In this document: positions 35,908 through 46,420 of the stretch, one piece after another
How positions within the stretch are numbered: the first letter of the stretch is position 1
Layout of the letters: every line of letters starts with the position of its first letter
Origin: Raineyella sp. W15-4
GTDB taxonomy: Bacteria; Actinomycetota; Actinomycetes; Propionibacteriales; Propionibacteriaceae
NCBI RefSeq assembly: GCF_033170155.1
Contig: NZ_CP137079.1
Span: forward strand, 2,356,001-2,420,000
Direction of reading: 5' to 3'
DNA: 64,000 nucleotides
The notes under the pieces: model-generated
The model's input: only the letters and a program-made list of their open reading frames with translations
What the model was told of the DNA's origin: nothing
Databases searched by the model: none
Translations under genes and position numbers: made by a program

Positions 35908-37149
35908 TCAGGCACGAACCTGGCCCTCGCCCTCCACCACATACTTCGTCGACGTCATCTCCAGCAGCGCCATCGGGCCGCGGGCGTGCAGCTTCTGGGT
36001 GGAGATGCCGATCTCGGCCCCGAAACCGAACTCGCCGCCGTCGACGAACCGGCTGCTGGCGTTGACCAGCACCGCGGCCGCGTCGATCGCCCCGACGAAC
36101 CGGTCGGCCGCCGTCCGGGAGTCGGTGATGATCGTCTCCGAGTGCCCCGAGGTGTAGCGGCGGATGTGCGCAATCGCCTCGTCGATGGAGTCGACCACCC
36201 TCGCCGACAGATCCAGCGACAGCCACTCCTCGTCGAAGTCGCCCTCCCGGACCGGCACCACTGCGCCGCTGTAGCCGGCCGTCCGGCCGTCACCATGGAC
36301 CGTGACTCCGGACTCCCCCAGCCCCCACAGGGCGCGCGGCAGGAACGCGTCGGCGACGTCACGGTGCACCAGCAGCGTCTCCAGCGCGTTGCACACGCTG
36401 GGGCGCTGGGTCTTGGCGTTGAGCATGATCGCCAGCGCCATGTCGAGGTCGGCGTCCCGGTCGACGTAGAGGTGGCAGTTGCCGGTGCCGGTCTCGATCA
36501 CCGGCACCGTGGAGCCCTGGACGACGTGGCTGATCAGGCCGGCGCCACCGCGCGGGATGAGCAGGTCGACCAGGCCGCGGGCGGTCATCATCTCGTCGGT
36601 GACCTCGCGGGGGCCGGCGACCAGCTGGATGGCGTCCTCCGGCAGGCCGGCGTTGCGCAGGCCCTCGTGCAACGCCTCGACGACCGCCGCGTTGGAGGCG
36701 TACGTGGAGGAGGAGCCGCGCAGCAGGGCGGCGTTGCCGGACTTCAGGCAGATGCCGCCGGCATCGGCGGTGACGTTGGGCCGGGCCTCGTAGATGATCC
36801 CGATCACGCCGAACGGCACCCGCAGCTGCCGGATCCGCAGCCCGTTGTCGGTGGTCCAGCCGCGCACCACGTCACCGACCGGGTCGGCCAGTCCGGCGAT
36901 CCGGCGCAGACCGTCGGCCATCCCGGCGATCCGCTCCGGGGTGAGCCGCAGCCGGTCGATCAGCGACCCGGAGGTGCCGTTCTCCTCGGCGGTGCGGACG
37001 TCCTCGGCGTTGGCGGCCAGGATCGGGTCGGTGGCTGCCAGCAGCGCGTCCGCCATCGCGTGGAGAGCGGCGTTCTTCACCCCGGTCGGGGTCTCGGCGA
37101 GCACTTGGGCGGCGTCACGAGCGGCAAGGGCCTGGTCACGGAACTCCAT
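35908..37149 (-). CDS. proA: Gamma-glutamyl phosphate reductase
   Basis: Second step of proline synthesis, reducing glutamyl-5-phosphate to the semialdehyde with NADPH. The 413-residue protein is of the aldehyde-dehydrogenase fold, with the catalytic cysteine in [28 protein letters not shown] near the N-terminal third and [19 protein letters not shown] at the C-terminus. ATG 37149 gives the family length. A peptide-binding lipoprotein gene separates it from proB, which is unusual. Confidence 0.95.
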   Translation of the reverse strand: MEFRDQALAARDAAQVLAETPTGVKNAALHAMADALLAATDPILAANAEDVRTAEENGTSGSLIDRLRLTPERIAGMADGLRRIAGLADPVGDVVRGWTTDNGLRIRQLRVPFGVIGIIYEARPNVTADAGGICLKSGNAALLRGSSSTYASNAAVVEALHEGLRNAGLPEDAIQLVAGPREVTDEMMTARGLVDLLIPRGGAGLISHVVQGSTVPVIETGTGNCHLYVDRDADLDMALAIMLNAKTQRPSVCNALETLLVHRDVADAFLPRALWGLGESGVTVHGDGRTAGYSGAVVPVREGDFDEEWLSLDLSARVVDSIDEAIAHIRRYTSGHSETIITDSRTAADRFVGAIDAAAVLVNASSRFVDGGEFGFGAEIGISTQKLHARGPMALLEMTSTKYVVEGEGQVRA

Positions 37150-37166
37150 GCCGGCAAGGATATCCG

Positions 37167-38972
37167 CTACCCGTTGAGCCGCACCGAGGTCCACACCTCG
37201 TCGGCGTACGGCCGGACGGTGACGTCCTTGACCCGCCGGCCGACAGCGACCCGATCGGCCGGCACAGCCAGTGGCACCACCACGGGGTCGGTGAGCAGGT
37301 GGTCCTCCGCGGCAGAGATCGCGGCGTCCCGGCCGGTGCCGGCCGGCAGCGCGGCCAGGCCGCTGAGGGTGGCGGAGGTCCACGACGGGTCCAGGCCGAA
37401 CTCGGCTGCCCCGCCGGAGAGCAGCTGGGTGACCGTCGAGGACGGTTCGGCAGTGTCCATCGCCACCCCCATCAGCTGCAGATCGGGCCGGTTCGCGCTG
37501 TCGGAGGGCGTGCCGAGCAGCTGCAGGTAGGCCGGCCACGACATCGCCACCGGCTCGGCGGTGATCCCGACGGCCTTCAGCTGGTCGGCGACGGCGACGT
37601 AGAGGTCCTCGGGGGCCGGCAGGTAGCTCTGCTGCACCCCGCTGGGATAGCCGATCCGGACCTTCAGGTCGGTCACGCCGGCCTCGGCGAGCAGTCGGCG
37701 GGCCGCCACCGGGTCGTACCCGTACGCGCGCTGGCGCGACCGGCCCGGCACCAGGTCGTCGGCGACCTGGGAGCCCGCCGGCATGGTCCGCACCACCAGG
37801 GCCTTCGGGTCGACCGCCATCGCGATCGCCTGGCGGACCCGGGTGTCCTGCATCGTCTTCGTGCTGCGGTCGATGCCGAGGTAGGTCAGGTCGCGCTGGG
37901 TCCGGGACAGCACCCGGGTGCCGGCCGTGGGGTCGGTGGTCAGCGACCCGGCCTCCAGCGGGGTGATCTGGTCGTACGCGTCGACGGTGCCCTTGACCAG
38001 CGCGTCCCCGCGTGCCTTCGGGTCGTTGACGGTCTTCACCAGGACCCGCTCGACGGTCGGCTTGGCGCCCCAGTAGTCGGGGTTGCGGAGCAGCACGACC
38101 TGGACGCCGGCCTCCCAGGCGCCGAACCTGAACGGCCCGGTGCCGGTCGGGTGCGCGGTCGCGTACGCCGTGGTGCGCGGGTCGCCGCCGGTGTCGTACA
38201 CCCCGTACGTCGCCATCGCGGTCGGGCTCTGGATGCCGAACTGCGGGCGGGTGAGTTGGGTCAGTAGTCCGGGCATCGGGGTGGTGAGGTCGATCCGCAC
38301 CTGCTGGGTGCCGATCACCGTGCAGCCGGCCAGCCGGGTGCTCGGTGAGTCGACGAAGCCGCCGAAGACCTCCTGGTAGACCGCGGAGACGTCGGGGTCG
38401 GCGGCCCGGCCGGTGAGGGTGAACCAGCGGTCGATGTTCGCGCAGACCGCCGAGGGGCCGAACGGGGTGCCGTCCTGGAACTTGACGCCCTGGCGCAGGG
38501 TGAAGGTGTAGGTCCGGCCCCCTCGGGTCGCCTTCCAGGCGGTGGCCAGGCCGGGGGCGACGGTGTCGTCGACCTGCGCCGGGGTCGACGCGGCCGCGCT
38601 CGGCGTCGTGCCGTCGGTGCCGGAGCTGCCACTGGGCGCGCCACCGGAGGTCGAACTGTCGGCGGCGGTGCTCGCGGTCGGGGACGGGGTGGCGGCGCTC
38701 GCCCCGTCCGGCAGGGTGACCAGGGTCTCGAAGATCTGCCGGGTGATCCGCAGGCTGTCCGGGTCGGTGACCAGCGCCGGGTCCAGCGACACCGGGTCGA
38801 CCGCTGCCGCGACGACGAAGGTGCCCTGGCCGGTCGCCTCGGCGGAGCCGGATGGGGTGGGCGTCGCCCCGGGTCCGCCGCAGGCGGTCAGCGTCACCAG
38901 CGCGGCGCCGGTGAGCAGCGCCAGGACGGTCCGGGCAAGGAGCCGGGGCATCCGGGCCGGCCGGCGGGTCAT
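37167..38972 (-). CDS. Peptide/nickel-type ABC substrate-binding lipoprotein (SBP_bac_5)
   Basis: The 601-residue exported lipoprotein has a signal peptide with lipobox LVTLTAC (Cys at about 31) and the family-5 binding-protein fold: [47 protein letters not shown] low-complexity Ser/Thr/Ala/Gly insertion of about 45 residues (roughly 90-137) interrupts the first domain. No permease or ATPase genes are nearby, so it must work with a remote transporter or as a solitary receptor. Its ATG overlaps the proB stop by one base (TGATG), and it lies 17 bases before proA, so it is transcribed as part of the proline operon. Confidence 0.88.
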   Translation of the reverse strand: MTRRPARMPRLLARTVLALLTGAALVTLTACGGPGATPTPSGSAEATGQGTFVVAAAVDPVSLDPALVTDPDSLRITRQIFETLVTLPDGASAATPSPTASTAADSSTSGGAPSGSSGTDGTTPSAAASTPAQVDDTVAPGLATAWKATRGGRTYTFTLRQGVKFQDGTPFGPSAVCANIDRWFTLTGRAADPDVSAVYQEVFGGFVDSPSTRLAGCTVIGTQQVRIDLTTPMPGLLTQLTRPQFGIQSPTAMATYGVYDTGGDPRTTAYATAHPTGTGPFRFGAWEAGVQVVLLRNPDYWGAKPTVERVLVKTVNDPKARGDALVKGTVDAYDQITPLEAGSLTTDPTAGTRVLSRTQRDLTYLGIDRSTKTMQDTRVRQAIAMAVDPKALVVRTMPAGSQVADDLVPGRSRQRAYGYDPVAARRLLAEAGVTDLKVRIGYPSGVQQSYLPAPEDLYVAVADQLKAVGITAEPVAMSWPAYLQLLGTPSDSANRPDLQLMGVAMDTAEPSSTVTQLLSGGAAEFGLDPSWTSATLSGLAALPAGTGRDAAISAAEDHLLTDPVVVPLAVPADRVAVGRRVKDVTVRPYADEVWTSVRLNG

Positions 38973-40108
38973 CAGCGCAGCACCACCAGGGAGTCCCGGT
39001 GCACGGCGGCGCGCTGGAAGCGTTCCCCGTAGGAGGCGGCGAGGTCCCAGGTGTGGTGGCCGATCATGCTCTTCAGGTCGGCGGAGGCGTAGTTGACCAG
39101 GCCCCGCGCGACGACCTTGCCGCGCTCGTCGACGAGGTCGACCGGGTCACCCACGTCGAAGGTGCCGCGGATCGCGGTGATCCCGGCCGGCAGCAGCGAG
39201 GCCTTGCGCTCCGCGACCGCCCGGACCGCCCCCTGGTCGAGCACCAGCGCACCGTCCGGATCGCTGATGTGGGCCAACCACAGCAGCCGGGCCGGGCGAC
39301 GCTTTCCGGTGGGGACGAAGAACGTCCCGACGTCCTCCCCGGCGAGGAAGCCCGACAGGTGCTCCAGATCGGTCAGCCCGACGGCGATCCCCGCACCGGT
39401 GGCGATCCGGGCCGCCTCCAGCTTGGTCACCATCCCGCCGGTGCCGACGGCGCTGCCGCGCCGGGAGATGTCGATCCCGGCGAGGTCGTCGGCGGAGCGG
39501 ACCAGGCTGATCCGCCGGGCGCCCGGCGTCTCGGGATGCGCGGTGTAGAGGGCATCGACATCGGAGATCAGCAGCAGCGCATCGGCGTGCAACAGGTGGG
39601 AGGTGAGCGCCGCGAGACGGTCGTTGTCGCCGAACCGGAGCTCCTGGGTGGCGACCGTGTCGTTCTCGTTGACGATCGGCACGACGCCGAGTTCCAACAG
39701 CCGGTCCAGCGTCTCGCGGGCGTTGTGGTAGCGCTCCTGGTACTCCAGGTCGCCGGTGGTCAGCAGCACCTGGGCGGCGGACAGCCCGAACCGGCGGAAC
39801 AGTGCGGTGTAGAGCTCCAGCAGCTGGCCCTGCCCCACCGCCGCGGCGGCCTGCTGGGTCGGCAGGTCGTACGGCCGGTGGTTCAGTCCCAGCGGCAGCA
39901 GGCCGGCGGCGATCGCGCCCGACGACACCAGGGCGACCTCCTGGCCGCGGGCCCGGGCCGCACCGATCGTGTCGACGAGGATCGCGATGTGCATCACGTC
40001 CAGGTGTCCGTCGGCCCGGGTCAGCGAGGACGAGCCCACCTTGATCACCAGCCGACCGCACGAGGACAGCGCGGACCGGTCGAGGGACGTCTCGACGCCG
40101 TTGCTCAC
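38972..40108 (-). CDS. proB: Glutamate 5-kinase with PUA domain
   Basis: First step of proline synthesis. The 378-residue protein has the amino-acid-kinase domain (about 1-265: [52 protein letters not shown]) and a C-terminal PUA domain (from about 285). The kinase is normally inhibited by proline. GTG 40108 overlaps the obg stop (GTGA), coupling it to obg. Confidence 0.95.
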   Translation of the reverse strand: MSNGVETSLDRSALSSCGRLVIKVGSSSLTRADGHLDVMHIAILVDTIGAARARGQEVALVSSGAIAAGLLPLGLNHRPYDLPTQQAAAAVGQGQLLELYTALFRRFGLSAAQVLLTTGDLEYQERYHNARETLDRLLELGVVPIVNENDTVATQELRFGDNDRLAALTSHLLHADALLLISDVDALYTAHPETPGARRISLVRSADDLAGIDISRRGSAVGTGGMVTKLEAARIATGAGIAVGLTDLEHLSGFLAGEDVGTFFVPTGKRRPARLLWLAHISDPDGALVLDQGAVRAVAERKASLLPAGITAIRGTFDVGDPVDLVDERGKVVARGLVNYASADLKSMIGHHTWDLAASYGERFQRAAVHRDSLVVLR

Positions 40109-41676
40109 CGCTCGGGCTCCCCGTGCTCTCCGTCCTCCGCGGTGTTCCGCTCCCCGTGGTCCCCGGTGTCCTCGTCCCCGGCATCCTCGACCGGCTCGGG
40201 ACGATCCGGGACGGTCCACGGGCCGAAGACGTACGCCTCCTCGTCCTGGGCGGCGTGGTAGGCGGCGTCCTTCTCCCGGCGCCGGCTGACCGCCGGACGC
40301 TGCTCCTCCAGGCGCTGGTCCTGGCCGCGGCGGGCGAGGATCTCGGCACCACTCTCGACCTGCGGGGCGAAGTCGAAGATCACCGCGTCGTCGCCACCGA
40401 TCGCGACGGCGTCCCCGGCGACCGCGCCCCGATCGAGCAGCGCCTCCTCGATGCCGAGGCGGTTGAGCCGGTCGGCCAGGTAACCGACGGCCTCGGCGTT
40501 CTTGAAGTCCGTCTGGCGCACCCAGCGCTCCGGCTTCGTCCCCCGGACCCGCCACAGGAAGCCACCGGTGCCGTCGCCGATCCGGCGGATGGTGAACTGC
40601 TCGCCGGTCTCCCCGACGGCCTGGGGGTGCAGCACGATGCGCGGCGCGGCGGGCGGCGGCTGGTGCGCGCGACGTTCCTCGACCAGCTGGGCCATGGCGA
40701 ACTGGAGGGCCTTGAGCCCCTCTCCGGTCTTGGTGGAGATCGGGAAGACCCGCAGGCCACGCTCCTCGATGTCGCCGCGGACCAGGTCGACCAGGTCACG
40801 GGCGTCCGGGACGTCGATCTTGTTCAGCGCGACCAGGCGGGGCCGGTCCTCCAGGCCACCGTGGGCGCGCAACTCCCCCTCGATGATCTCCAGGTCACTC
40901 ACCGGGTCACGGCCGGGCTCGAAGGTCGCACAGTCGACGACGTGCACGATCGCCGCGCAGCGCTCGATGTGGCGCAGGAAGTCGAGTCCCAGGCCCTTGC
41001 CCTCGGAGGCGCCCTCGATCAGACCGGGGACGTCGGCGACGGTGTAGGTGATGTCGCCGGCGACGACGACACCGAGGTTGGGCACCAGGGTGGTGAACGG
41101 GTAGTCGGCGATCTTCGGGCGGGCGGCGGAGATCGCCGCGACCAGGGAGGACTTGCCGGCGCTGGGGAAGCCGACCAGACCGACATCGGCGACGACCTTG
41201 AGCTCCAGGACGACCTGGTGCGCCTCGCCGCCCTCACCGAGCAGGGCGAAGCCGGGAGCCTTGCGGGTCGAGGACGCCAGCGCGGTGTTGCCCAGGCCGC
41301 CCTTGCCACCGCGGGCGATCACCGCCTCGGCGTCCGGGGCGGACAGGTCGGCCATCACCGTGCCGGTGTCGTCGTCGGTGACCACCGTGCCCTGCGGCAC
41401 CATCAGGACGATGTCCTCACCGTTGGCACCGTTCTGGTTGTCGCCGCGGCCGGGTTCGCCATTGCCGGCGTGGCGTCGGTGCTGCCGGTGGAACTCGACC
41501 AGTGTGGTCAGTCCGGGGTCGACGCGCAGCACCACCGAGCCGCCGTCACCACCGTTGCCCCCGTCGGGCCCGCCGAGCGGCTTGAACTTCTCCCGGCGGA
41601 TGGAGGCACACCCGTGACCCCCGTTACCGCCGGCCACTTCGAGGGTGACGCGATCGACGAAGGAGGGAATGGCCAT
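40105..41676 (-). CDS. obg: Obg-family GTPase (50S assembly)
   Basis: The 523-residue protein has the glycine-rich Obg fold (1-158, [15 protein letters not shown]), a G domain with G1 [10 protein letters not shown]3 DVPGLIEGA and G4 NKID (about 160-335), and the OCT domain (about 360-430). A further 90-residue acidic, charged tail follows, typical of actinobacterial Obg. It assists large-subunit assembly and stress control. It belongs to the rplU-rpmA-obg-proB group, separated from rpmA by a terminator hairpin. Confidence 0.96.
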   Translation of the reverse strand: MAIPSFVDRVTLEVAGGNGGHGCASIRREKFKPLGGPDGGNGGDGGSVVLRVDPGLTTLVEFHRQHRRHAGNGEPGRGDNQNGANGEDIVLMVPQGTVVTDDDTGTVMADLSAPDAEAVIARGGKGGLGNTALASSTRKAPGFALLGEGGEAHQVVLELKVVADVGLVGFPSAGKSSLVAAISAARPKIADYPFTTLVPNLGVVVAGDITYTVADVPGLIEGASEGKGLGLDFLRHIERCAAIVHVVDCATFEPGRDPVSDLEIIEGELRAHGGLEDRPRLVALNKIDVPDARDLVDLVRGDIEERGLRVFPISTKTGEGLKALQFAMAQLVEERRAHQPPPAAPRIVLHPQAVGETGEQFTIRRIGDGTGGFLWRVRGTKPERWVRQTDFKNAEAVGYLADRLNRLGIEEALLDRGAVAGDAVAIGGDDAVIFDFAPQVESGAEILARRGQDQRLEEQRPAVSRRREKDAAYHAAQDEEAYVFGPWTVPDRPEPVEDAGDEDTGDHGERNTAEDGEHGEPER

Positions 41677-41750
41677 GCGGGTTTCCTGACTGGGAGGGGA
41701 CGGACCGCCAGCCTACCAAGGGCAGCTGGGCGGGCAGAGGGGGAAATGTC

Positions 41751-41782
41751 GGAAGGGCCGCCCCCGCGGGGACGACCCTTCC
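41751..41782 (-). terminator. Hairpin after rpmA
   Basis: Arms GGAAGGG (41751-41757) and CCCTTCC (41776-41782) enclose a second hairpin CCCCGCGGGG. It lies 27 bases beyond the rpmA stop and is followed on the minus strand by a short T-run, so it can end or attenuate rplU-rpmA transcripts before obg. Confidence 0.7.
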
Positions 41783-41809
41783 GTACGTGCTGGACGATGC
41801 CTGCGTCGC

Positions 41810-42082
41810 TCACTCGGCGACGGCGGCGACCTCCACCGGCTTGATGTTGATCACCCGGCGACCGCGGCGGGTGCCGAACTCGACCTTGCCGGGGACCAGG
41901 GCGAACAGGGTGTCGTCCTTGCCGCGGCCCACCCCGTCACCGGGGTGGAAGTGGGTGCCACGCTGGCGCAGGATGATCTCCCCCGCGTTGACGGACTCAC
42001 CACCGAAGCGCTTCACGCCGAGGCGCTGCGCGTTGGAATCACGACCGTTGCGCGTCGAGGACGCGCCCTTCTTGTGTGCCAT
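41810..42082 (-). CDS. rpmA: Ribosomal protein bL27
   Basis: The 90-residue protein begins [20 protein letters not shown] and contains [20 protein letters not shown], both diagnostic of bL27, which reaches toward the peptidyl-transferase centre. There is no N-terminal cleavage extension of the Firmicute type. It lies 13 bases after rplU in the conserved rplU-rpmA pair. Confidence 0.98.
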   Translation of the reverse strand: MAHKKGASSTRNGRDSNAQRLGVKRFGGESVNAGEIILRQRGTHFHPGDGVGRGKDDTLFALVPGKVEFGTRRGRRVINIKPVEVAAVAE

Positions 42083-42095
42083 GCTCGGTCCTCCC

Positions 42096-42404
42096 TCAGG
42101 CCTTGATGTCGGTGACCTTGACCTGGGTGTACCGCTGACGGTGCCCCTGGCGCTTGGTGTAACCGGTCTTGTTCTTGAACTTCAGGATCCGGATCTTCGG
42201 GCCCTTGGTCTCGGCGAGCACCTCGGCGGTGATCTCGACCTTGCCGAGGGCGTCCGCATCCGAGGTCACGGCCTCGCCGTCGACCAGCAGCAGCGGCTGG
42301 AGCTGAACGGTGGAACCGACCTCGTCGGTGACCTTGTCGATCTCGACAACGTCACCCACGGCAACCTTGTGCTGGCGGCCGCCACTGCGCACGATCGCGT
42401 ACAC
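42096..42404 (-). CDS. rplU: Ribosomal protein bL21
   Basis: The 102-residue protein begins [20 protein letters not shown] and ends with [19 protein letters not shown], diagnostic of bL21. The GTG at 42404 has AGAAGG eight bases upstream and gives family length; the frame remains open further upstream without similarity. Confidence 0.97.
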   Translation of the reverse strand: MYAIVRSGGRQHKVAVGDVVEIDKVTDEVGSTVQLQPLLLVDGEAVTSDADALGKVEITAEVLAETKGPKIRILKFKNKTGYTKRQGHRQRYTQVKVTDIKA

Positions 42405-42645
42405 GCCTGAACCTTCTCTCTTCGTCGAATCTGTCTCACCCGGACCGTGTCCCGCCCGTGCCCGCATCCCGTGCGGGGGCCCGGAGACGTACGCAGCGCG
42501 GGTCGTCCGACCCGGCTGCCCTCAATCCGTCGTGCGGCGATCGGAACGCCCCCGGCTGCGAAGCCCTGAGGTCCTGAATGCGCCGAGGATCAAGACTACG
42601 CAGTCGGGCACGTCCCGGTCAAACCGATCGGCCGATCAGTGCCGA

Positions 42646-45600
42646 TCAGTCGTCGGCGCCGTCCTCAGACGGCGCGAGCGGGGCCTGGACAGGCACGAAG
42701 GCGTCCTGCACCGGCTCGGTCACCGGAGCCGGCTCCGGGGCGGGCACGAATGCATCCTGCACCGGAGCGTCGGCGGGGGCCGTCGCAGCGGTCTTGCGGG
42801 TGCGGGACCGGGTGCCCGTCCCGGCGGCGGCCGTGGCGGTCTTCCGGGTGCTCTTCGTGGCGGTCCGCCGCAGCGCCGAGGCAGGAGCCCCGGTGGCGTC
42901 CTCCCCGGTGACCGCGGACGCGCCGACCGGCTCAGCGACCGGCTCAGCGACCGGCTCAGCGGTCGACGCCGAGGCGGCAGAGGCGGAGGACCGCTTCGCG
43001 GTGGCCTTCTTCGCCGTCGTCGTCTTCGCGGTGGCCTTCTTCGCCGTCGCCTTCTTGGCGGTGGCCTTCTTCGCCGTCGCCTTCTTGGCGGTCGCCTTCT
43101 TGGCCGCGGTCTTGCGGGTCGTCGACTTCTTCGCCGCCGGCGCCTCGGCCGGTGCCGCCTCGATCAGTGCCGGGGCCTCGCCATCGCCGCCGACGAGCGC
43201 TGCGACGATCTCGGCCAGGGCGTCGGCCGGTGCCGCGGGTCCGGTGGCCGGAGCCTCCGCGGCGGCGGTCTCAGGGGCGGCAGTCTCGACGGGAGCCTCG
43301 ACGACCGCAGCCGCCGGAGCGACCGTCTGCTCCGCCGCAGCCTCGGCCACCCGCGTGCCGGTCGTCTCGGCCTCGGTCACCTCGAGCTCGGCCTCGACCG
43401 CTTCGGCGCCCGGCGCCCCGGCGGCGCGACGACTCCCGCGTGACCGCGTGGAGCGGCGCGACCGCGAGCTCGTCGTGCTGGCACCGGTCGGCTCCTCGGC
43501 CACCGGCCGGGCCGCCTCGTCGGGCTGTCCGCCCGCGGCGACTGCCGGCGTGGCGAGGGCCGTACGCTCCTCGGGCTCGGCGGGCGGTTCCGTCTTCGGC
43601 TTCGCCCCGGCGTGCGCCACCGCGTTCATCGCCGCCTGGGCCGCGGCGCGGGCCTCGACGGTGATCGGCTCGGTCTCGGTCTCCTTGGCCGGCGCGGGGG
43701 CCTGTCCGGACGGCGACCCGGCCGACTTGCCGCGGTTGCGCTTGCGGCTGTTGCGACCCTGCCGGTCCCCGCCATCCGACGGCGCCTGGGTGGCCACCGG
43801 CATGTCGTGGATGATGTAGCCCCGGTTGTTGCACACCTCGCACGGCTCGGTGAACGCCTCGGCCAGGCCGGTACCGATCTTCTTGCGGGTCAGCTGCACC
43901 AGCCCGAGGCTGGTCACCTCGGAGACCTGGTGCCTCGTACGATCCCGGCCGAGGCATTCGACCAGCCGGCGCAGCAGCAACTCGCGGTTGCTCGGCAACA
44001 CCATGTCGATGAAGTCGACGACGATGATGCCGCCGATGTCACGCAACCGCAGCTGCCGGACGACCTCCTCGGCCGCCTCCAGGTTGTTGGCGGTGACGGT
44101 GGCCTCCAGGTTGCCGCCGTGACCGGTGAACTTGCCGGTGTTGACGTCGATGACGGTCATCGCCTCGGTGCGGTCGATGATCAACGAGCCGCCGGAGGGC
44201 AGGTGCACCTTGCGCTCCAGCGCCTTGGCGATCTGCTCGTCGAGACGGTAGTGCGCGAACACGTCGCCCTTCGCCTCACGGTCCCAGTGCACGACCCGCT
44301 CCCGCAGGTGCGGCGCCACGTGCTCGAGGTACTCCGCGAGGGTCTCGTACGCATCGTCGTCCTCGCCGTCACCGTCGACGACGAGCTCGGCGAAGTCCTC
44401 GGTGAAGAGGTCCCGGACCGTACGGATCGTCAGGTCGGGCTCACTGTAGAGCAGCTGCGGCGCCCCGCCGTGCTTGGCGCGGTTCTCGATGGCGTCCCAC
44501 TGGGACCTGAGCCGGCCCACGTCGTGGACGAGCTGCTCCTGAGTGGCTCCCTCGGCCGCTGTCCGGACGATGACGCTGGCGCTCTCCTCGATCAGCTCGG
44601 CGAGGATGTGCTTCAGCCGCTTGCGCTCGACATCGGGCAGCTTGCGGGAGATGCCGGACAGGTGGCCGCCCGGCGCGTACACCACGTAGCGACCGGGAAG
44701 GGAGACGTGGTTGGTCAGCCGGGCACCCTTGGCACCGACCGGATCCTTGGTCACCTGCACCACGACCGTCTGACCGGACTTCAGGACGTGCTCGATCCGC
44801 CGCTCGGAGTTACCGGCACCGTACGCGTCCCAGTCGACCTCGCCGGCGTAGAGCACGGCGTTGCGGCCGCGGCCGATGTCGATGAAGGCGGCCTCCATCG
44901 ACGGGAGGACGTTCTGGACCTTGCCGAGATAGATGTTGCCGATCAGCGAGGAGGACGACTCACGGTCGACGTAGTGCTCGACGAGCACCCCGTCCTCCAG
45001 AACGGCGATCTGGGAGTATTCCTCGCCCTGGCGCACCACCATCTGGCGGGTGACGGACTCCCGGCGGGCGAGGAACTCCGACTCGGAGACGATCGGCGCC
45101 CGGCGGCGGCCGGCGGCACGACCCTCCCGGCGGCGCTGCCGCTTGGCCTCCAGCCGGGTCGATCCCTCGACGGCGCGGATCTGGTCACCGGTGGCTGCGT
45201 GGGGTTCGCGGACCTTGACGACGACCTCGGACGGATCGTCCTCCGACCCGGTGCTGGCGTCCTCACCGCGGCGGCGACGCCGACGCCGGCGACGCCGGGA
45301 GGAGCCGGAGGAGGCACCCTCACCCTCCGCCTGGTCGGTGGTGTCCTCGGCCTCGGCGGATTCGTCCTCGTCGGCTGTGGTGTCGCCCGCCTGCTCCCGG
45401 GCGACGGGGCCGGCGACGCCGGACTCCTCGGCGGTGATCTCCTCGTCCGCTGTCCCCTCCTCGGACTCCTCGGTGCCGGCGTCCGCCTGGCCGGGCTCTC
45501 CGCCGTGACGACGACGGCCTCCGCGACGACGGCGACGACGACGCGTGCTGGACGGGTGGGTCTGCTCGCCCTCCTCGCCCTCCTCCTCAGCGGCCTCGTC

Positions 45601-46020
45601 CTCGACCGTCTCGACCGCACCGGTCTCAACCGTGGTGGTCTCGTGGGTGGCCTCGACCTCATCGTCGGGCTGGTCGGTCGCGGCCTCGTCGGCGTGCTCG
45701 GCCACCGCCTCGATCTCGATGAGTTCGTTCGCCTCGGCATCGGGCTGCTGGGCGAGCTCCTCGGTGGCTCCCGGGGCCGCGGCCGCGAGGTCCTCGGCCG
45801 GTTCGGCGACGGGGCCCTCCGCGGCGGTGACCTCGTCGGACACGGTCTCGACGGGCAGGTCGGTCACCACCTCGGCGACCGGCTGCACGGCGGGCTGGTC
45901 CGGCTCCACGGGTGCGGCAACGGGCGGTCCGGCGGGGCGCCGGCGGGAACGGCGTCCGGCCGGCGGCTTCGGCAGTCCGTCGTCGACGGGACGGACGGGG
46001 GTTTGCTCGTTCTCGAGCAT
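42646..46020 (-). CDS. rne: Ribonuclease E/G with histone-like lysine-rich tail
   Basis: The 1124-residue endonuclease processes rRNA, tRNA and mRNA. Order: an acidic, Glu/Ala-rich disordered region (1-330), an S1 RNA-binding domain (about 350-430, SLIGNIYLGKVQNVLPSM), the DNase I-like catalytic region with aspartates in VIDVNTGKFTG (about 622) and IIVVDFIDM (about 668), the Zn-link CxxC in PCEVCNNRGYI (about 725), and a 400-residue low-complexity tail. The tail holds tandem AKKAT pentapeptides (about 963-1005) like histone H1 or HupB tails, and repeated PVAEPVAE. Arrangement with a central catalytic core is typical of actinobacterial RNase E. AAGGAG precedes the ATG. Downstream genes are rplU, rpmA and obg. 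Confidence 0.95.
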   Translation of the reverse strand: MLENEQTPVRPVDDGLPKPPAGRRSRRRPAGPPVAAPVEPDQPAVQPVAEVVTDLPVETVSDEVTAAEGPVAEPAEDLAAAAPGATEELAQQPDAEANELIEIEAVAEHADEAATDQPDDEVEATHETTTVETGAVETVEDEAAEEEGEEGEQTHPSSTRRRRRRRGGRRRHGGEPGQADAGTEESEEGTADEEITAEESGVAGPVAREQAGDTTADEDESAEAEDTTDQAEGEGASSGSSRRRRRRRRRRGEDASTGSEDDPSEVVVKVREPHAATGDQIRAVEGSTRLEAKRQRRREGRAAGRRRAPIVSESEFLARRESVTRQMVVRQGEEYSQIAVLEDGVLVEHYVDRESSSSLIGNIYLGKVQNVLPSMEAAFIDIGRGRNAVLYAGEVDWDAYGAGNSERRIEHVLKSGQTVVVQVTKDPVGAKGARLTNHVSLPGRYVVYAPGGHLSGISRKLPDVERKRLKHILAELIEESASVIVRTAAEGATQEQLVHDVGRLRSQWDAIENRAKHGGAPQLLYSEPDLTIRTVRDLFTEDFAELVVDGDGEDDDAYETLAEYLEHVAPHLRERVVHWDREAKGDVFAHYRLDEQIAKALERKVHLPSGGSLIIDRTEAMTVIDVNTGKFTGHGGNLEATVTANNLEAAEEVVRQLRLRDIGGIIVVDFIDMVLPSNRELLLRRLVECLGRDRTRHQVSEVTSLGLVQLTRKKIGTGLAEAFTEPCEVCNNRGYIIHDMPVATQAPSDGGDRQGRNSRKRNRGKSAGSPSGQAPAPAKETETEPITVEARAAAQAAMNAVAHAGAKPKTEPPAEPEERTALATPAVAAGGQPDEAARPVAEEPTGASTTSSRSRRSTRSRGSRRAAGAPGAEAVEAELEVTEAETTGTRVAEAAAEQTVAPAAAVVEAPVETAAPETAAAEAPATGPAAPADALAEIVAALVGGDGEAPALIEAAPAEAPAAKKSTTRKTAAKKATAKKATAKKATAKKATAKKATAKTTTAKKATAKRSSASAASASTAEPVAEPVAEPVGASAVTGEDATGAPASALRRTATKSTRKTATAAAGTGTRSRTRKTAATAPADAPVQDAFVPAPEPAPVTEPVQDAFVPVQAPLAPSEDGADD
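42995..43115 (-). repeat. 15-bp tandem repeats coding AKKAT units in rne
   Basis: At least six in-frame 15-bp units, differing mainly in third codon positions, encode successive AKKAT/AKTTT pentapeptides. Silent differences between units argue that the peptide is selected, not just recently duplicated. Confidence 0.8.
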
Positions 46021-46340
46021 GGCACTCCTTCACCCGGCACGGCGTGCGCACCGGTGACAGGTGGCGCAACGGGTCTCCGGCACCGGCACCGATCGGTTCG
46101 GCGGGCGGACGACACACGAGGCGTCACAAAGCTGGTGGTCTCCGGGAGACGGCGGCCCGCCTACCCCGCCGCGGTCGATCCGGTCGTCGCGGTCTCAGGG
46201 AGCGGGGCCCGCGCTGTCACCACGGGCACTGCCTCACCGGCCCGGGGCACCGGCGGCGCCCCGACCTGGCCGCAATTATTCCACAGGATGCACAGCACGC
46301 CACATCGACGCACCATTCCGGCCACCCGGGCCGGGTCGGA
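46021..46340. other. Non-coding region between rne and ctaB
   Basis: No coding frame with recognisable protein on either strand. It must contain the rne promoter (minus strand) but I see no clear -10/-35 pair apart from an AT-richer patch near 46271-46290. Confidence 0.45.
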
Positions 46341-46420
46341 AGATCAGCGGACCGGCCGATCAGGGGCGGATCAGAAGATCAGCGGACCGGCCGATCAGGG
46401 GCGGATCAGAAGATCAGCGG
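46341..46420. repeat. 35-bp tandem repeat at the ctaB 3' end
   Basis: Two identical 35-bp units (46341-46375, 46376-46410) start with AGATCAGCGGACCGGCCGAT; a partial third begins at 46411 and lies within the ctaB coding end. The unit thus derives from the last codons and stop of ctaB plus downstream DNA. Confidence 0.88.

Noticed and set aside
46341-46410. CRISPR-like array at the ctaB 3' end
   Set aside because: Units are directly abutting with no spacers and derive from the ctaB stop region; a simple tandem duplication.
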